DNA of 64,000 bases from Mycolicibacterium komossense (GTDB lineage: Bacteria; Actinomycetota; Actinomycetes; Mycobacteriales; Mycobacteriaceae), in assembly GCF_025822605.1 (NCBI RefSeq), contig NZ_JACKTY010000033.1, forward strand, positions 509 to 64,508. Direction: 5' to 3'. The translations under genes were made by a program, and so were the position numbers. Each line of letters begins with the position of its first letter. Position 1 is the first letter of the stretch. Below the pieces are notes generated by a model. The model had not been told where the DNA came from. It did not search any database and saw nothing but the letters and a program-made list of their open reading frames with translations. Of the stretch, positions 34,473 through 43,351 are shown piece by piece.

Positions 34473-35579
34473 CTACAGCGAGACGGTTCCGTACGAGCCG
34501 ATGGCATTGATCAGGGTGTGCAGCTGGTCGTCGGCCGACCCCAGGGTCTGGTTGATCGCGGTAAGCCTGGCAGCGTAGTGACTCACGGGGTACTCGGCGG
34601 TGACGCCGATACCACCGTGCAGCTGAATCGCCTCCTGGGCGATGTGGCGGCCCGAGCGACTGATCTGGAGCTTGGCGCGCGCCGCGATCACGGGGTCGAA
34701 GTTGCCGTCGGCAATCGACATCGCGGCGTAGAAGTTCATGCTGCGAGCGAGCTCGAGCGACACGTACATGTCGGCCGCGCGTTGGGTCAACGTCTGAAAG
34801 TTGCTCAGTGGCACCCCGAATTGCTTACGGCTGGTGAGGTACTCGGTGGTGAGACGCAACGCCTCCTCCATCGCTCCGACGGCTTCGGCGCACAAAGCGG
34901 ACTGATACCGAATCAGTGCGTTCTGCAATTGCGCCGTGGCGTCCCCGCCGGCGCCGAGTGGCTGTGCCGTCGCAGCCTCCAGGCTCACCTGGGCGCCGCG
35001 CTGGCTGTCGAAGGTCCGGAACGGCTGACGGCTCACGGAGTCGGCGTCGACAAGGAACAACCCGACGCCGCCATCCGGCAGCGCGGCGCTGACGACGAAC
35101 GCGTCGGCGGAGTCGCCGGCGAGTACCGGATTCTTGACTCCGGTCAGTGTCCACGAATCACCCTGCCGTTCAGCCTGTGTGGTGACCTTGGTGGACAACC
35201 CGCGCATCCCGGGCTCCTGGTGCGCGAGCGCCAACAGCGTCTTGCCCTCGGCCACCGCCTCCAGTACTGCGGCCTGTTCGGCGTCGCCGAGTTCGGCGAT
35301 CACACTGCCGGGAATCAGCGCGGCCGCCACCACTGGTTCGGGAGCCAGCCGCCGCCCGATTTCGGTCAGCACCACCATCAGCTCGATTTGGCCGGCCTCG
35401 TCCGGATCGAAGCCCAATCCGAGGATGCCGATCTCGGCCAGCTGCGACCAGACGTCACGGCTCCACCCCAGGTCGGTGTCGCCGACCTTGATCCTGGTCT
35501 CGATGTCGTACTTCCGCGTCAGCGCCTCGCGGGTGACGTCCCGCAGCAGGCCCTGCTCGTCGCTCAGATCGAAGTCCAT
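34473..35579 (-). CDS. Acyl-CoA dehydrogenase, second subunit of a pair
   Basis: A 368-residue FAD-dependent acyl-CoA dehydrogenase (FadE type): starts MDFDLSDEQGLLRDVTREAL and ends with the substrate/FAD segment QLHGGIGVTAEYPVSHYAARL. The C-terminal part lacks the GGTxE(V/I)Q-type segment present in the partner. ATG 35579 follows the partner's stop by seven bases. Such adjacent pairs form alpha2beta2 enzymes that desaturate steroid side-chain or branched acyl-CoAs in mycobacteria (FadE26-27, FadE28-29); that complex is inferred here. Confidence 0.86.
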   Translation of the reverse strand: MDFDLSDEQGLLRDVTREALTRKYDIETRIKVGDTDLGWSRDVWSQLAEIGILGLGFDPDEAGQIELMVVLTEIGRRLAPEPVVAAALIPGSVIAELGDAEQAAVLEAVAEGKTLLALAHQEPGMRGLSTKVTTQAERQGDSWTLTGVKNPVLAGDSADAFVVSAALPDGGVGLFLVDADSVSRQPFRTFDSQRGAQVSLEAATAQPLGAGGDATAQLQNALIRYQSALCAEAVGAMEEALRLTTEYLTSRKQFGVPLSNFQTLTQRAADMYVSLELARSMNFYAAMSIADGNFDPVIAARAKLQISRSGRHIAQEAIQLHGGIGVTAEYPVSHYAARLTAINQTLGSADDQLHTLINAIGSYGTVSL

Positions 35580-35586
35580 GGCGTCC

Positions 35587-36762
35587 TCACAGTCCCAGAA
35601 TTGTCGAGGCGATGATCGTGCGCTGCACTTCGTTGGTGCCGCCGTAGATCGAGGTCTTGCGGTAGTTGAGATACTTCGGCGCGGCGAGCTGGGCCCACAG
35701 CTCCGAGGCGATGTCGTTGCCGGCGTCGGTCGGCAACGAGTCCGGTCCTGCGACGTCGACCAGCAACTCGGTGACGGCCTGCTGAAGCTGGCTGCCCTTC
35801 AGCTTGAGGATCGACGATGCTGGATTGGGTTTGCCGTCCGCCTCGGACCCACTGACCCGCAACTGAGTGAGCTCAAGGGCCAGCAATTCGTTCTCGACCT
35901 CGGCGATGCGGGCGGCGAACAGCGGGTCCTCGAGCAAGGTGCCGCGCTCGGTCGGGGTGTTCGCGGCTCGCTCCTTGACCTGCGACAACCACACCTTGGT
36001 GGTGCCGATCCGGGCGATCCCGGTGCGTTCGTTGCTGAGCAGGAACTTGGCGTACGTCCACCCGCTGTTCTCTTCTCCGACCAGCTGATCGGCGGGGATG
36101 CGGACATCTTCGAAGAAGACCTCGTTGACCTCGTAGCTGCCGTCGATCAATTTGATCGGCCGCAGCGTGATGCCCGGTGTCGACATCTCGGCCAGCAGGA
36201 ACGAGATCCCGGCCTGGCGCTTGGGCGCATCGGGATTGGTTCGCGCCAGGACGAAGATCCAGTCCGCGTACTGGCCCAACGTGGTCCAGGTCTTCTGCCC
36301 GTTGATCACGTAGGAGTCACCGTCGCGGACGGCGGTGGTGCGTAGCGACGCCAGATCCGAGCCGGCTTCCGGCTCCGAGAATCCTTGGCACCACCAGATA
36401 TCGAGATTGGCGGTCGGCGGCAGGAACCGCTCCTTGAGCTGTTGCGAGCCGAACCGGGCGATCACCGGACCCACCATGCTGGCGTTGAACGCCAGGGGCT
36501 CCGGCACGCACGCCAGGCGCATCTCATCCGACCAGATCTGCCGTTGCAGCGGCGTCCAGTCCTTACCGCCCCACTCCACCGGCCAGTTCGGGACCCCCAG
36601 CCCGTGCTTGTTCAGAATCCGTTGGGTCGTCACGGCGTCTTCCGGGAACGACGGTTCGCCTTCGCGCACCCGCTGACGGATGTCCTCGGGAATCTGGGTG
36701 GTGAAGAACTCGCGCAGCTCGTCGCGGAACGCGGCTTCTGCATCGCTGAGTGCCAACTTCAC
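35587..36762 (-). CDS. Acyl-CoA dehydrogenase, first subunit of a pair
   Basis: A 391-residue acyl-CoA dehydrogenase with the N-terminal helical domain, the middle strand segment WCQGFSEPEAGSDLASLRT (FAD/substrate) and GQKTWTT, and the C-terminal YGGTNEVQRTIIA carrying the usual catalytic-site Glu region. The GTG at 36762 has GGAGG seven bases upstream; a start at 36789 would add nine residues. It is first in a two-gene operon with the paralogue at 34473. Confidence 0.87.
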   Translation of the reverse strand: MKLALSDAEAAFRDELREFFTTQIPEDIRQRVREGEPSFPEDAVTTQRILNKHGLGVPNWPVEWGGKDWTPLQRQIWSDEMRLACVPEPLAFNASMVGPVIARFGSQQLKERFLPPTANLDIWWCQGFSEPEAGSDLASLRTTAVRDGDSYVINGQKTWTTLGQYADWIFVLARTNPDAPKRQAGISFLLAEMSTPGITLRPIKLIDGSYEVNEVFFEDVRIPADQLVGEENSGWTYAKFLLSNERTGIARIGTTKVWLSQVKERAANTPTERGTLLEDPLFAARIAEVENELLALELTQLRVSGSEADGKPNPASSILKLKGSQLQQAVTELLVDVAGPDSLPTDAGNDIASELWAQLAAPKYLNYRKTSIYGGTNEVQRTIIASTILGL

Positions 36763-36869
36763 TGTTGAACCTCCGAGATCGTCAGGCACGGCCGTGGTGG
36801 CCAGTACCGGGGGTACCCGATACCTCAGAACCTACTGCCTAACCCTGCGCCGCCGTGCGGGCGGTGAGG

Positions 36870-37523
36870 TTATCCGACGATGCTCAGACCCCACTGATTC
36901 AGCAACGGTGCCACCAGCGCGAAGTAGGTGGTGTTGTCGTCGCCCTCGGGCGAGGACATCAGCAGGCCGACCGCGCTGACCGTGCCGTCGGGATTCTTCA
37001 CGAACCCAGGGCTGCCGCTGTCACCCTCGAGGCTGAAGACGCTGGTCTCGACGACGTTGCCGTCGATGCTGGTGATCGCGCCGCAGGTCTCACCGGACAC
37101 TGCCCCGGTTTTGCAGAAGGGCATGCCCACCTGTAGCTGTCCCGCGCTGAGCACATCGCGGACCGGGTACGCCCCGTTGAGATCGCCGTCGGGCGCGCCG
37201 ACCTCGGGGTTGAGCTTGATGATGGCGGCGTCCCTGACGTCACCTTCCCGCTCGCTGGCGGTGATGTACCCCAGGGGGATGTCGTCGCCGTAGGTCCACA
37301 ACGACCCGTCGTGGGCATCGCAGTGCCCGCTGGTCAGCAGGTAGTGGTTGCCGTTTGCGTCGTCCGCGGCGAAACCTGCGGTGCAGCGGCCGCTGTCGTC
37401 GTCGACTTCCATTCCGGGAGTGGGTGTCGGATCGGCCAACGCCGGTACCGGAACGGTCAACGTCGCCGCAGCGACCGTGCTCGCGAGCACGGTCGCTGCC
37501 CTGATGATCCAGCGTGCCTTCAC
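36870..37523 (-). CDS. Secreted trypsin-like (S1 family) serine protease
   Basis: A 217-residue exported protein. The signal peptide (KARWIIRAATVLASTVAAATL...ALA) is cut near residue 30. The catalytic triad is complete: His67 in TSGHCD, Asp98 in RDAAIIKL, Ser169 in GDSGSPG. Cysteines pair around CTAGF/GHC and FCK/ETCG. GTG 37523 has AAGGGG six bases upstream. The family is the alpha-lytic/chymotrypsin-like branch found in actinobacteria, often without a pro-region as here. Stand-alone gene. Confidence 0.83.
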   Translation of the reverse strand: MKARWIIRAATVLASTVAAATLTVPVPALADPTPTPGMEVDDDSGRCTAGFAADDANGNHYLLTSGHCDAHDGSLWTYGDDIPLGYITASEREGDVRDAAIIKLNPEVGAPDGDLNGAYPVRDVLSAGQLQVGMPFCKTGAVSGETCGAITSIDGNVVETSVFSLEGDSGSPGFVKNPDGTVSAVGLLMSSPEGDDNTTYFALVAPLLNQWGLSIVG

Positions 37524-37676
37524 CGCGTGCCCCTTCGCTGTGTACCCCTTCACCGCGTCGAGCGATGCTAACAGTGGGGTAGGGGCTTCGCGGGTGAGTT
37601 GGACCGCGTGCGATTCGGGTGCGCTCAGCGGTGCTGGCCATCTCTGCGCGAGCACCGGTTACGACCGCGAGTCAGG

Positions 37677-37916
37677 TCAGTTGACTGACAATGCCTTTGC
37701 CGCCACCCGGCGGATCAGGCCGCGCGCCGCGACCCGATGCTTTCGCCGCAGGACGACTCCGGCGATCGAACCGCACAAGAAGCCGAGCGCGAAGGACCGG
37801 CGCGACCGTTGTTGCTTTCGCTGTGCCAGAGCTGACCCGATGTATCCGCAGGCTGAGGCGGTGATGGAGACGGCGATGAGCAGCCAGATAGCCCACGTCA
37901 CGCCGACACCGCCCAT
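37677..37916 (-). CDS. Small membrane protein
   Basis: A 79-residue protein with one clear helix (VTWAIWLLIAVSITASACGYIG), a basic RKQQRSRRS patch, and a second weak hydrophobic stretch FALGFLCGSIAGVV. It resembles short uncharacterised mycobacterial membrane proteins of the type with a basic loop and LGFLCG motif. The ATG at 37916 is chosen because it starts just before the helix; an upstream start at 37988 cannot be excluded. Confidence 0.5.
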   Translation of the reverse strand: MGGVGVTWAIWLLIAVSITASACGYIGSALAQRKQQRSRRSFALGFLCGSIAGVVLRRKHRVAARGLIRRVAAKALSVN

Positions 37917-38094
37917 GGGGGCGATCCAATCACCGACGGTGCCGATCCGGCAGTGACACTCGACGTTCGTGACCAAAGCGCGTTGCAATCGTTAACCCCG
38001 GATCCGGTCCGATGATTGCGACACGGTCTCGGATGGGTCTCTATTTACTCCGCCCCCCGGCACATTGGTCACCCCGTTCACTATCGTCACACCA

Positions 38095-39504
38095 GTGTCA
38101 CGGTGTCCGAGAAGTTCCCGCATCACCTCGGTATCGGTGGCTGCGTCGGCTGTCATCGGACTCTGCGTGCCCATCGCCGTCGCACCGCACGCGGCGGCCG
38201 AACCGTGCACTGGCCCAGCCGCATCCGCGCAACCGGCCGCCGGTCAGGCTGTCCAGATTCCGAGCCCGTCAGCGCTGGCGCCGTTCGACCGCCCGATCGG
38301 CCACAAGCCGACCGGCGCGAATGACCAAGCGCCGCTTCCCAAATTGGGCCAGCTGCCGTTGGCCATCCTCAAAGCGCTCGTCCCGCGTCCCGCGCAGGCG
38401 CAGGTGCAACAGCAGGCGGCGGTAGCTCCGTCGGCGCCCAAGCCCACAGCAACCCAACCGGCCCCACTGGCAGCGCCGGCCCCGCCGTCTGCTCCGCCGG
38501 GAACCTCGATCGTCGGCTGGGTGACCGGACCGGACAGCCCCAACCAGACCATCCAGCGTTTCGCCATCACCGGTACCGATCTCGGGATCATGTGGGACAA
38601 CGGCGATCCCGCCGACAACCAGGTATTGATGGCGTTCGGCGACACCTACGGCTTCTGCGGCATTCCAGGCAGTCAGTGGCGGTACAACACACTGTTCCGC
38701 AGCCAGGACGGTGCTCTGTCGAACACCGTCAGCGTGCCCAATGCCGCAGTGGCCAACAAGTATTCGGGATCGCCGGTGTGGCAACCCGGCATCTCCAAGC
38801 AGATCGTCAACAGCATCAACGCGGCATCGGCAGAGAAGGGCATCATCCCGACCGCCGGTGTTGCCGTCGGCAGGAACCAGTACCTCAATTTCATGTCCAT
38901 CAGGAACTGGGACAGCAACGGCGCCTGGACGACCAACTTCTCGGCGATCGCAACGTCGACCGACAACGGCCAGACCTGGGGTGTCTACCCTGGCACCATT
39001 CGTCAGCCGGGCGCGGGAAACGAGAACTTCCAGCAGGGTGCCTTCCTCAAGCCGGGGCCGGGCGACCCCTATCTCTACTCGTTCGGAACACCTTCGGGGC
39101 GAAGCGGTTCGGCGTATGTCGCGCGGGTGTCCCCGAACGTCATCCCCGACCTGACGAAGTATGAGTACTGGAATGTCGACAGTAATTCCTGGGTGCCGGG
39201 CAATCCGGCGGCGGCGACGGTGGTGATTCCCGGCCCGGTGGGTGAGCTGTCCGCACAGTACAACACCTATCTCAAGCAGTACCTGGTGTTGTACTGCAAC
39301 GGCAACAACGATGTCGTCATGCGCACAGCGCCTGCGCCCCAGGGGCCTTGGGGTCCCGAGCAGGTGCTGGTGACCTCAGCCGAGATTCCCGGCGGCATCT
39401 ACGCACCCTTCCTGCACCCTTGGTCGACAGGTAAGGAGCTGTACTACAACCTGTCGCTGTGGTCGGCGTACAACGTGATGCTGATGCACACCGTGTTGCC
39501 TTAG
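38095..39504 (+). CDS. Secreted DUF4185 protein, candidate endo-D-arabinanase (GH183 type)
   Basis: About 469 residues: an export signal (VAASAVIGLCVPIAVAPHAAA), a long Ala/Pro-rich linker to about residue 130, and a DUF4185 domain starting SIVGWVTGPDSPNQT, with WDNGD, AFGDTYGFCG, and ending YNLSLWSAYNVMLM. DUF4185 has been shown in mycobacteria to cleave the D-arabinan of arabinogalactan and lipoarabinomannan (GH183). A cell-wall remodelling role follows by family. The exact start is uncertain: GTG 38095 or TTG 38065; neither has a good ribosome site. The stop overlaps the convergent alcohol dehydrogenase gene by four bases. Confidence 0.8.
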   Translation: MSRCPRSSRITSVSVAASAVIGLCVPIAVAPHAAAEPCTGPAASAQPAAGQAVQIPSPSALAPFDRPIGHKPTGANDQAPLPKLGQLPLAILKALVPRPAQAQVQQQAAVAPSAPKPTATQPAPLAAPAPPSAPPGTSIVGWVTGPDSPNQTIQRFAITGTDLGIMWDNGDPADNQVLMAFGDTYGFCGIPGSQWRYNTLFRSQDGALSNTVSVPNAAVANKYSGSPVWQPGISKQIVNSINAASAEKGIIPTAGVAVGRNQYLNFMSIRNWDSNGAWTTNFSAIATSTDNGQTWGVYPGTIRQPGAGNENFQQGAFLKPGPGDPYLYSFGTPSGRSGSAYVARVSPNVIPDLTKYEYWNVDSNSWVPGNPAAATVVIPGPVGELSAQYNTYLKQYLVLYCNGNNDVVMRTAPAPQGPWGPEQVLVTSAEIPGGIYAPFLHPWSTGKELYYNLSLWSAYNVMLMHTVLP

Positions 39505-40544
39505 CGGCGCGGGTCGATCAGGGTTACGCCGACGGGGGCGGCGGTGTCGAGCGTCGGCAGCAGCGCGGCACCCTCGGCCAGCCCGACGACGCGGTCGACG
39601 AGCGACTGCGGCTGCAGTGCACCCGATTCGACAAGCCTCAGCATGCCCGGGTAGTCCACAGCGGCCATCCCATGACTGCCGAGAACATCCAATTCCCAGC
39701 CGATTACGCGATCCATCGGCACCGGGGGAAACCCGTCGACATTGGGTAGCAGTCCGACCTGCACATGCCGGCCGCGCCGCCGCAGACTGTGGATGGCGTC
39801 CGCGCAGGTAGTGGGTGAACCGACCGCATCGATCGCGACGTGGCTGCCGCCGCCGGTCAGCTCGTGCACAACGGCGGCGACATCGGCACGGGCGTCGGCC
39901 AGCACGGTATGCACTGCGCCCAGCGTCTGCGCCAGCGCCAGCGCCGCCGGCGTGCGGTCGACCGCGATCACGTTGGCACCGGCCGCCGCGGCGATCTGGA
40001 CTGCACTGAGCCCGACGCCGCCGGCCCCGACGACGGTGACCCACTCGCCGGGCTGGACGTCGGCCCTGGCCGTCAGCGCGCGATAGGCGGTGGCAAACCG
40101 GCAGCCTAGACCCGCTGCGGCGGCATCGCTGACCGCGTCGGGAACGGCGACCAGGTTCGTGTCGGCGGCGTGCAGCGCGACGTATTCGGCGAACGAGCCC
40201 CAGTGCGTGAAACCCGGCTGGGTCTGGTCGGGGCAGACCTGGGCCTGGCCGCCCAGACACCACTGGCAGGTTCCGCACCCGCAGACGAACGGTGTGGTGA
40301 CGCGGTCGCCGACCCGCCAGCGCCGGACCTCGGCGCCGACTGCCGCCACGACCCCGACCAGCTCATGACCCGGGACGTGGGGCAGGCTCACCCCGTCGTC
40401 ATGCCCGGCCCAGGCGTGCCAGTCGCTGCGGCACAGGCCGGTGGCCTGCACCTCGACCACCACCCCACCGGGTGACGGCACCGGATCAGCCACCGATCGG
40501 ACGTCTACCTGACCGCCGAACTGCTCGAACACCACTGCGCGCAT
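39501..40544 (-). CDS. Zinc-dependent alcohol dehydrogenase (MDR family)
   Basis: A 347-residue medium-chain dehydrogenase. Catalytic zinc ligands lie in GLCRSDWHAWAG and PGHELVG; four structural-zinc cysteines are in CGCGTCQWCLGGQAQVC; the NAD(P) loop is GAGGVG. All ligands are present, so an active alcohol/aldehyde dehydrogenase is expected. It is separated from the XRE-type regulator by 16 bases on the same strand and may be controlled with it. Confidence 0.85.
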   Translation of the reverse strand: MRAVVFEQFGGQVDVRSVADPVPSPGGVVVEVQATGLCRSDWHAWAGHDDGVSLPHVPGHELVGVVAAVGAEVRRWRVGDRVTTPFVCGCGTCQWCLGGQAQVCPDQTQPGFTHWGSFAEYVALHAADTNLVAVPDAVSDAAAAGLGCRFATAYRALTARADVQPGEWVTVVGAGGVGLSAVQIAAAAGANVIAVDRTPAALALAQTLGAVHTVLADARADVAAVVHELTGGGSHVAIDAVGSPTTCADAIHSLRRRGRHVQVGLLPNVDGFPPVPMDRVIGWELDVLGSHGMAAVDYPGMLRLVESGALQPQSLVDRVVGLAEGAALLPTLDTAAPVGVTLIDPRR

Positions 40545-40560
40545 GACGTATGTCTACTGG

Positions 40561-41412
40561 TCAGCCGGGTACGTCCATGCGCTGGGTGCCCACTACGGAG
40601 AGCAACGCCAGGGCGTTTTCCGAGGCTGAGCCCGGCTCGGCGGTGTAGATGACGACGCGTTGATCGCGGTCGGTGATGTCCAGTACGTCGCAGTTGACCG
40701 ACACCGGTCCGACGGCCGGATGATGGAAGGTCTTGCACAGCATGGTCTGCGCGCACACGTCATGGTCGGCCCACAACTCCGCGAATTCGGCACTTCCCGA
40801 ACGTAATTCGTTGATCAGCTGGGTGGTTTCGGGGTCATTCGGGTAGCGCGCAGCGGCGGCGCGCAGGTGCAGTGCGCAGGTACGGGAGAATTCGTCGACA
40901 TCGGTGACGCCGTACAGGCGTCTGCCGTGCGGCCCGGGGTCCAGGAACGCCCGTCGGGCCAGATTGCGCTCCCGCGGCGCCAATGCGGAGAAGTCCTCCA
41001 TCAGGGCGCAGGCCAGGTCGTTCCATGCGATCACCTCGTAGGTGGCGGACACGACGATCGCGGCGGCCTGCGGTAACCGGTCGAGCAGGTCGAGGATGCT
41101 CTGCCTGACCAGGCGGGACGGTCCGGGCGGCAGTGACGGTTCGATCCCGACCAGGCGATGCAGGTACGTGCCCTCGACATCGGAGAGGCGAAGCGCACGG
41201 GCGAGGCCGGCGAGCACCTCCCGTGATGGGTGCGGGGCACGAGCCTGCTCCAGGCGTGTGTAGTACTCCGTCGAGATGAAGGCCAGATGGGCCACCTCGT
41301 CGCGGCGCAATCCCGGCGTCCGACGGCGTTTCCCCGCTGGCAGTCCCACCTCGGCAGGGGTGATCCGCTCGCGTCGACTGCGCAGGAACGCTCCGAACTC
41401 CCGCTTGTCCAT
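40561..41412 (-). CDS. Helix-turn-helix regulator with MmyB-like ligand domain
   Basis: A 283-residue protein: N-terminal XRE-type helix-turn-helix (GLRRDEVAHLAFISTEYYTRLEQ) and a C-terminal MmyB-like domain, a PAS-related fold that binds fatty-acid-like ligands in Streptomyces proteins. The conserved YEVIAWND segment is present. It is divergent from an SDR gene (starts 85 bases apart) that it probably controls, and lies upstream of the alcohol dehydrogenase in the same direction. Confidence 0.83.
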   Translation of the reverse strand: MDKREFGAFLRSRRERITPAEVGLPAGKRRRTPGLRRDEVAHLAFISTEYYTRLEQARAPHPSREVLAGLARALRLSDVEGTYLHRLVGIEPSLPPGPSRLVRQSILDLLDRLPQAAAIVVSATYEVIAWNDLACALMEDFSALAPRERNLARRAFLDPGPHGRRLYGVTDVDEFSRTCALHLRAAAARYPNDPETTQLINELRSGSAEFAELWADHDVCAQTMLCKTFHHPAVGPVSVNCDVLDITDRDQRVVIYTAEPGSASENALALLSVVGTQRMDVPG

Positions 41413-41496
41413 GCCTCCATAGTGCCCGGCGTCGGCCGCTCAGCCAGGTACAGCCGGTACCTGGATACCGTCACCGCCGGCACGCAGGCTCGTTTC

Positions 41497-42294
41497 ATGA
41501 CCAACCCACAGACGAGGACCACCCAGACGAAGAACCGCGGCCTGCTGGCTGACAAAGTCGCATTCATCTCCGGTGCGGGCCGCGGCATCGGAGCCGCGGC
41601 GGCCCGGCTGTTCGCCGACGAGGGCGCCCGCGTGCTGCTCGCGGCCAGGACCGAGGAGCAACTCGCCACGGTCACCGAAGAGATCCGCTCGGCCGGAGGT
41701 GAGGCCGAGTACGCGATCTGCGACCTCAGCGACGGCGACAGCGTGCGCGCCGCGGTCGACCGCGCCGTCACGACGTGGGGCAGGCTGGACATCGCCTTCA
41801 ACAACGGCGCGACGATCGTGCCGCCGGGACCGCTGGATCAGACGACCGAGGCGGATTTCGACAACGTCTACTCGGTGAACTTGAAAGGCGTCTATCTGGC
41901 AATGGTCGCCGAGATCGCCGCCATCCGCGGCACCGCCAAGTCCGGCGCCATCGTCAACACCTCGAGCGTCGGCAGCCTGAAGTCCAACCCGGAATTGCCC
42001 GCCTACGGCGCGATGAAGCGCGCGGTCAACAGCCTGACCGAATCCGCGGCGGTCACCTATGGACCGGAAGGGATTCGGGTCAACGCGATCACGCCCGGCA
42101 GCACACTGACCGACATGATTCGGGAATGGGAGACGGCGTCGCCCGGCATCATCGACAGCCTGACCGCGCAGACCCCGTTGCGCAGGGCGGCCGAACCCGC
42201 GGAGATCGCCGAAGCGGCCGCGTGGTTGCTCAGTGACCGTGCCTCGTATGTGACCGGGGCGATCCTGCGGGTGGACGGCGGCACCTGGGTATGA
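41497..42294 (+). CDS. Short-chain dehydrogenase/reductase (FabG-like SDR)
   Basis: A 265-residue classical SDR: SGAGRGIG cofactor loop, a degenerate NNGA in place of NNAG, catalytic Ser in NTSSVGS and Tyr/Lys in YGAMK, and the C-terminal DGGTW end of FabG-like enzymes. ATG at 41497; the frame upstream of it overlaps the divergent regulator and is not used. Its regulator is most likely the divergent MmyB-type protein. Confidence 0.84.
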   Translation: MTNPQTRTTQTKNRGLLADKVAFISGAGRGIGAAAARLFADEGARVLLAARTEEQLATVTEEIRSAGGEAEYAICDLSDGDSVRAAVDRAVTTWGRLDIAFNNGATIVPPGPLDQTTEADFDNVYSVNLKGVYLAMVAEIAAIRGTAKSGAIVNTSSVGSLKSNPELPAYGAMKRAVNSLTESAAVTYGPEGIRVNAITPGSTLTDMIREWETASPGIIDSLTAQTPLRRAAEPAEIAEAAAWLLSDRASYVTGAILRVDGGTWV

Positions 42295-42301
42295 GGCCGT
42301 C

Positions 42302-42880
42302 TCAGGGGCGCATGCCGCGAAAGACCAGCTCGAGATGGCGCCGTGCCGTGGTGGGCCAGTCGGGATCGTGCGGTAGCGGCCGCGCGATGAGTGTTCCGCA
42401 CACGACCACATCCCGTGCCGTGACGTCGGCGTGTAAGGATCCGTCGGCGCGACCCTCGGTCAGGAAAGCGTCGATGGCAGCGACGATCTCCCGCTTGGCG
42501 TCGACCGCGGCAGCGTCGGCCAGCGGTTCTGCGCCGCGAAGTGGTAGCGCCACCAACTGATCGGCGAGTGTCAGACACTCCTGCAGATAGGCCTCGACGG
42601 CGGCCCCGCCACGCAACCCCGCGGCCCTGATATCGGCGAGGGTGGCGAGCAGCAGTTCGTAACCGCGGCGCTGCAACTCGGCGAGGAGCGCGGCACGGTC
42701 GGGAAAGCCCCGGTAGAAGGTGCCGACCCCGACGCCCGCTGCCTCCGCGATATCCGTCAGCGGCACCGTCCGGCCGCGGCGGGCGATCAGTTCGGCGGCG
42801 GTGCGCAGGATCTTCTCCCGGTTCTCGACGGCGTCCCGGCGTACCGCGCGGGCACGACCGGAGCTGGCGTTGACAGGCAT
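42302..42880 (-). CDS. TetR-family regulator
   Basis: A 192-residue TetR protein with the helix-turn-helix VPLTDIAEAAGVGVGTFYRGFPDRAALL and a short helical ligand domain. It is convergent with the SDR (7-base gap) and divergent from the Ddn-like gene at 42937, whose promoter lies in the 56-base gap; repression of that gene is likely. No perfect palindrome is seen in the gap. Confidence 0.83.
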   Translation of the reverse strand: MPVNASSGRARAVRRDAVENREKILRTAAELIARRGRTVPLTDIAEAAGVGVGTFYRGFPDRAALLAELQRRGYELLLATLADIRAAGLRGGAAVEAYLQECLTLADQLVALPLRGAEPLADAAAVDAKREIVAAIDAFLTEGRADGSLHADVTARDVVVCGTLIARPLPHDPDWPTTARRHLELVFRGMRP

Positions 42881-42936
42881 CGATCGAGTGTATGCTCGGA
42901 TAAGCGGAGGATTAATTCCGTTACAAGGAGCCTGGT

Positions 42937-43347
42937 ATGACCGACGACGACTTCAACCGCCGAAACATTCAGGAGTTCCGCGCCAACCACGGCCGGCTCG
43001 GCGGGAGTTTCGATGGAGCGCCAGTTCTGTTGCTGCACAGCATCGGAGCGCGCAGCGGTGCCGAACGGGTGAGTCCGATGATGTACCTGGCTGACGGAGA
43101 CCGCTACCTGGTATTCGCCTCGGCCGCCGGGGCGGACATCAACCCGGCCTGGTACTGGAATCTAATCGCCAACCCCACGGTCACGGTCGAAGTGGGCGAC
43201 GAGCACCTCACGGTCCATGCAGTCGAGCTCCACGGCCCCGAGCGCGACGAGAAGTATGCCCTGCAGGCGCAACTCTATCCGGGATTTGCTGAGTATCAAC
43301 GCAATACGACGCGCACGATCCCCGTCTTCGCCTTGACTCCGAGCTAG
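42937..43347 (+). CDS. F420 (deazaflavin)-dependent nitroreductase family protein (Ddn-like)
   Basis: A 136-residue protein of the DUF385/Ddn family: RRNIQEFRANHGRLGG, LLLHSIGARSGAERVSPM, WYWNLIANPTVTVEVG and the C-terminal aromatic/Arg segment YQRNTTRTIPVFAL are diagnostic. These use reduced F420 to reduce quinones or activated double bonds. AAGGAG lies six bases upstream of the ATG. Divergent from the TetR gene. Confidence 0.86.
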   Translation: MTDDDFNRRNIQEFRANHGRLGGSFDGAPVLLLHSIGARSGAERVSPMMYLADGDRYLVFASAAGADINPAWYWNLIANPTVTVEVGDEHLTVHAVELHGPERDEKYALQAQLYPGFAEYQRNTTRTIPVFALTPS

Positions 43348-43351
43348 GTGC

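Noticed and set aside
39376..40278. A 300-codon minus-strand frame overlapping the alcohol dehydrogenase
   Set aside because: Extremely Arg-rich, off-frame to a gene with complete zinc and NAD motifs.
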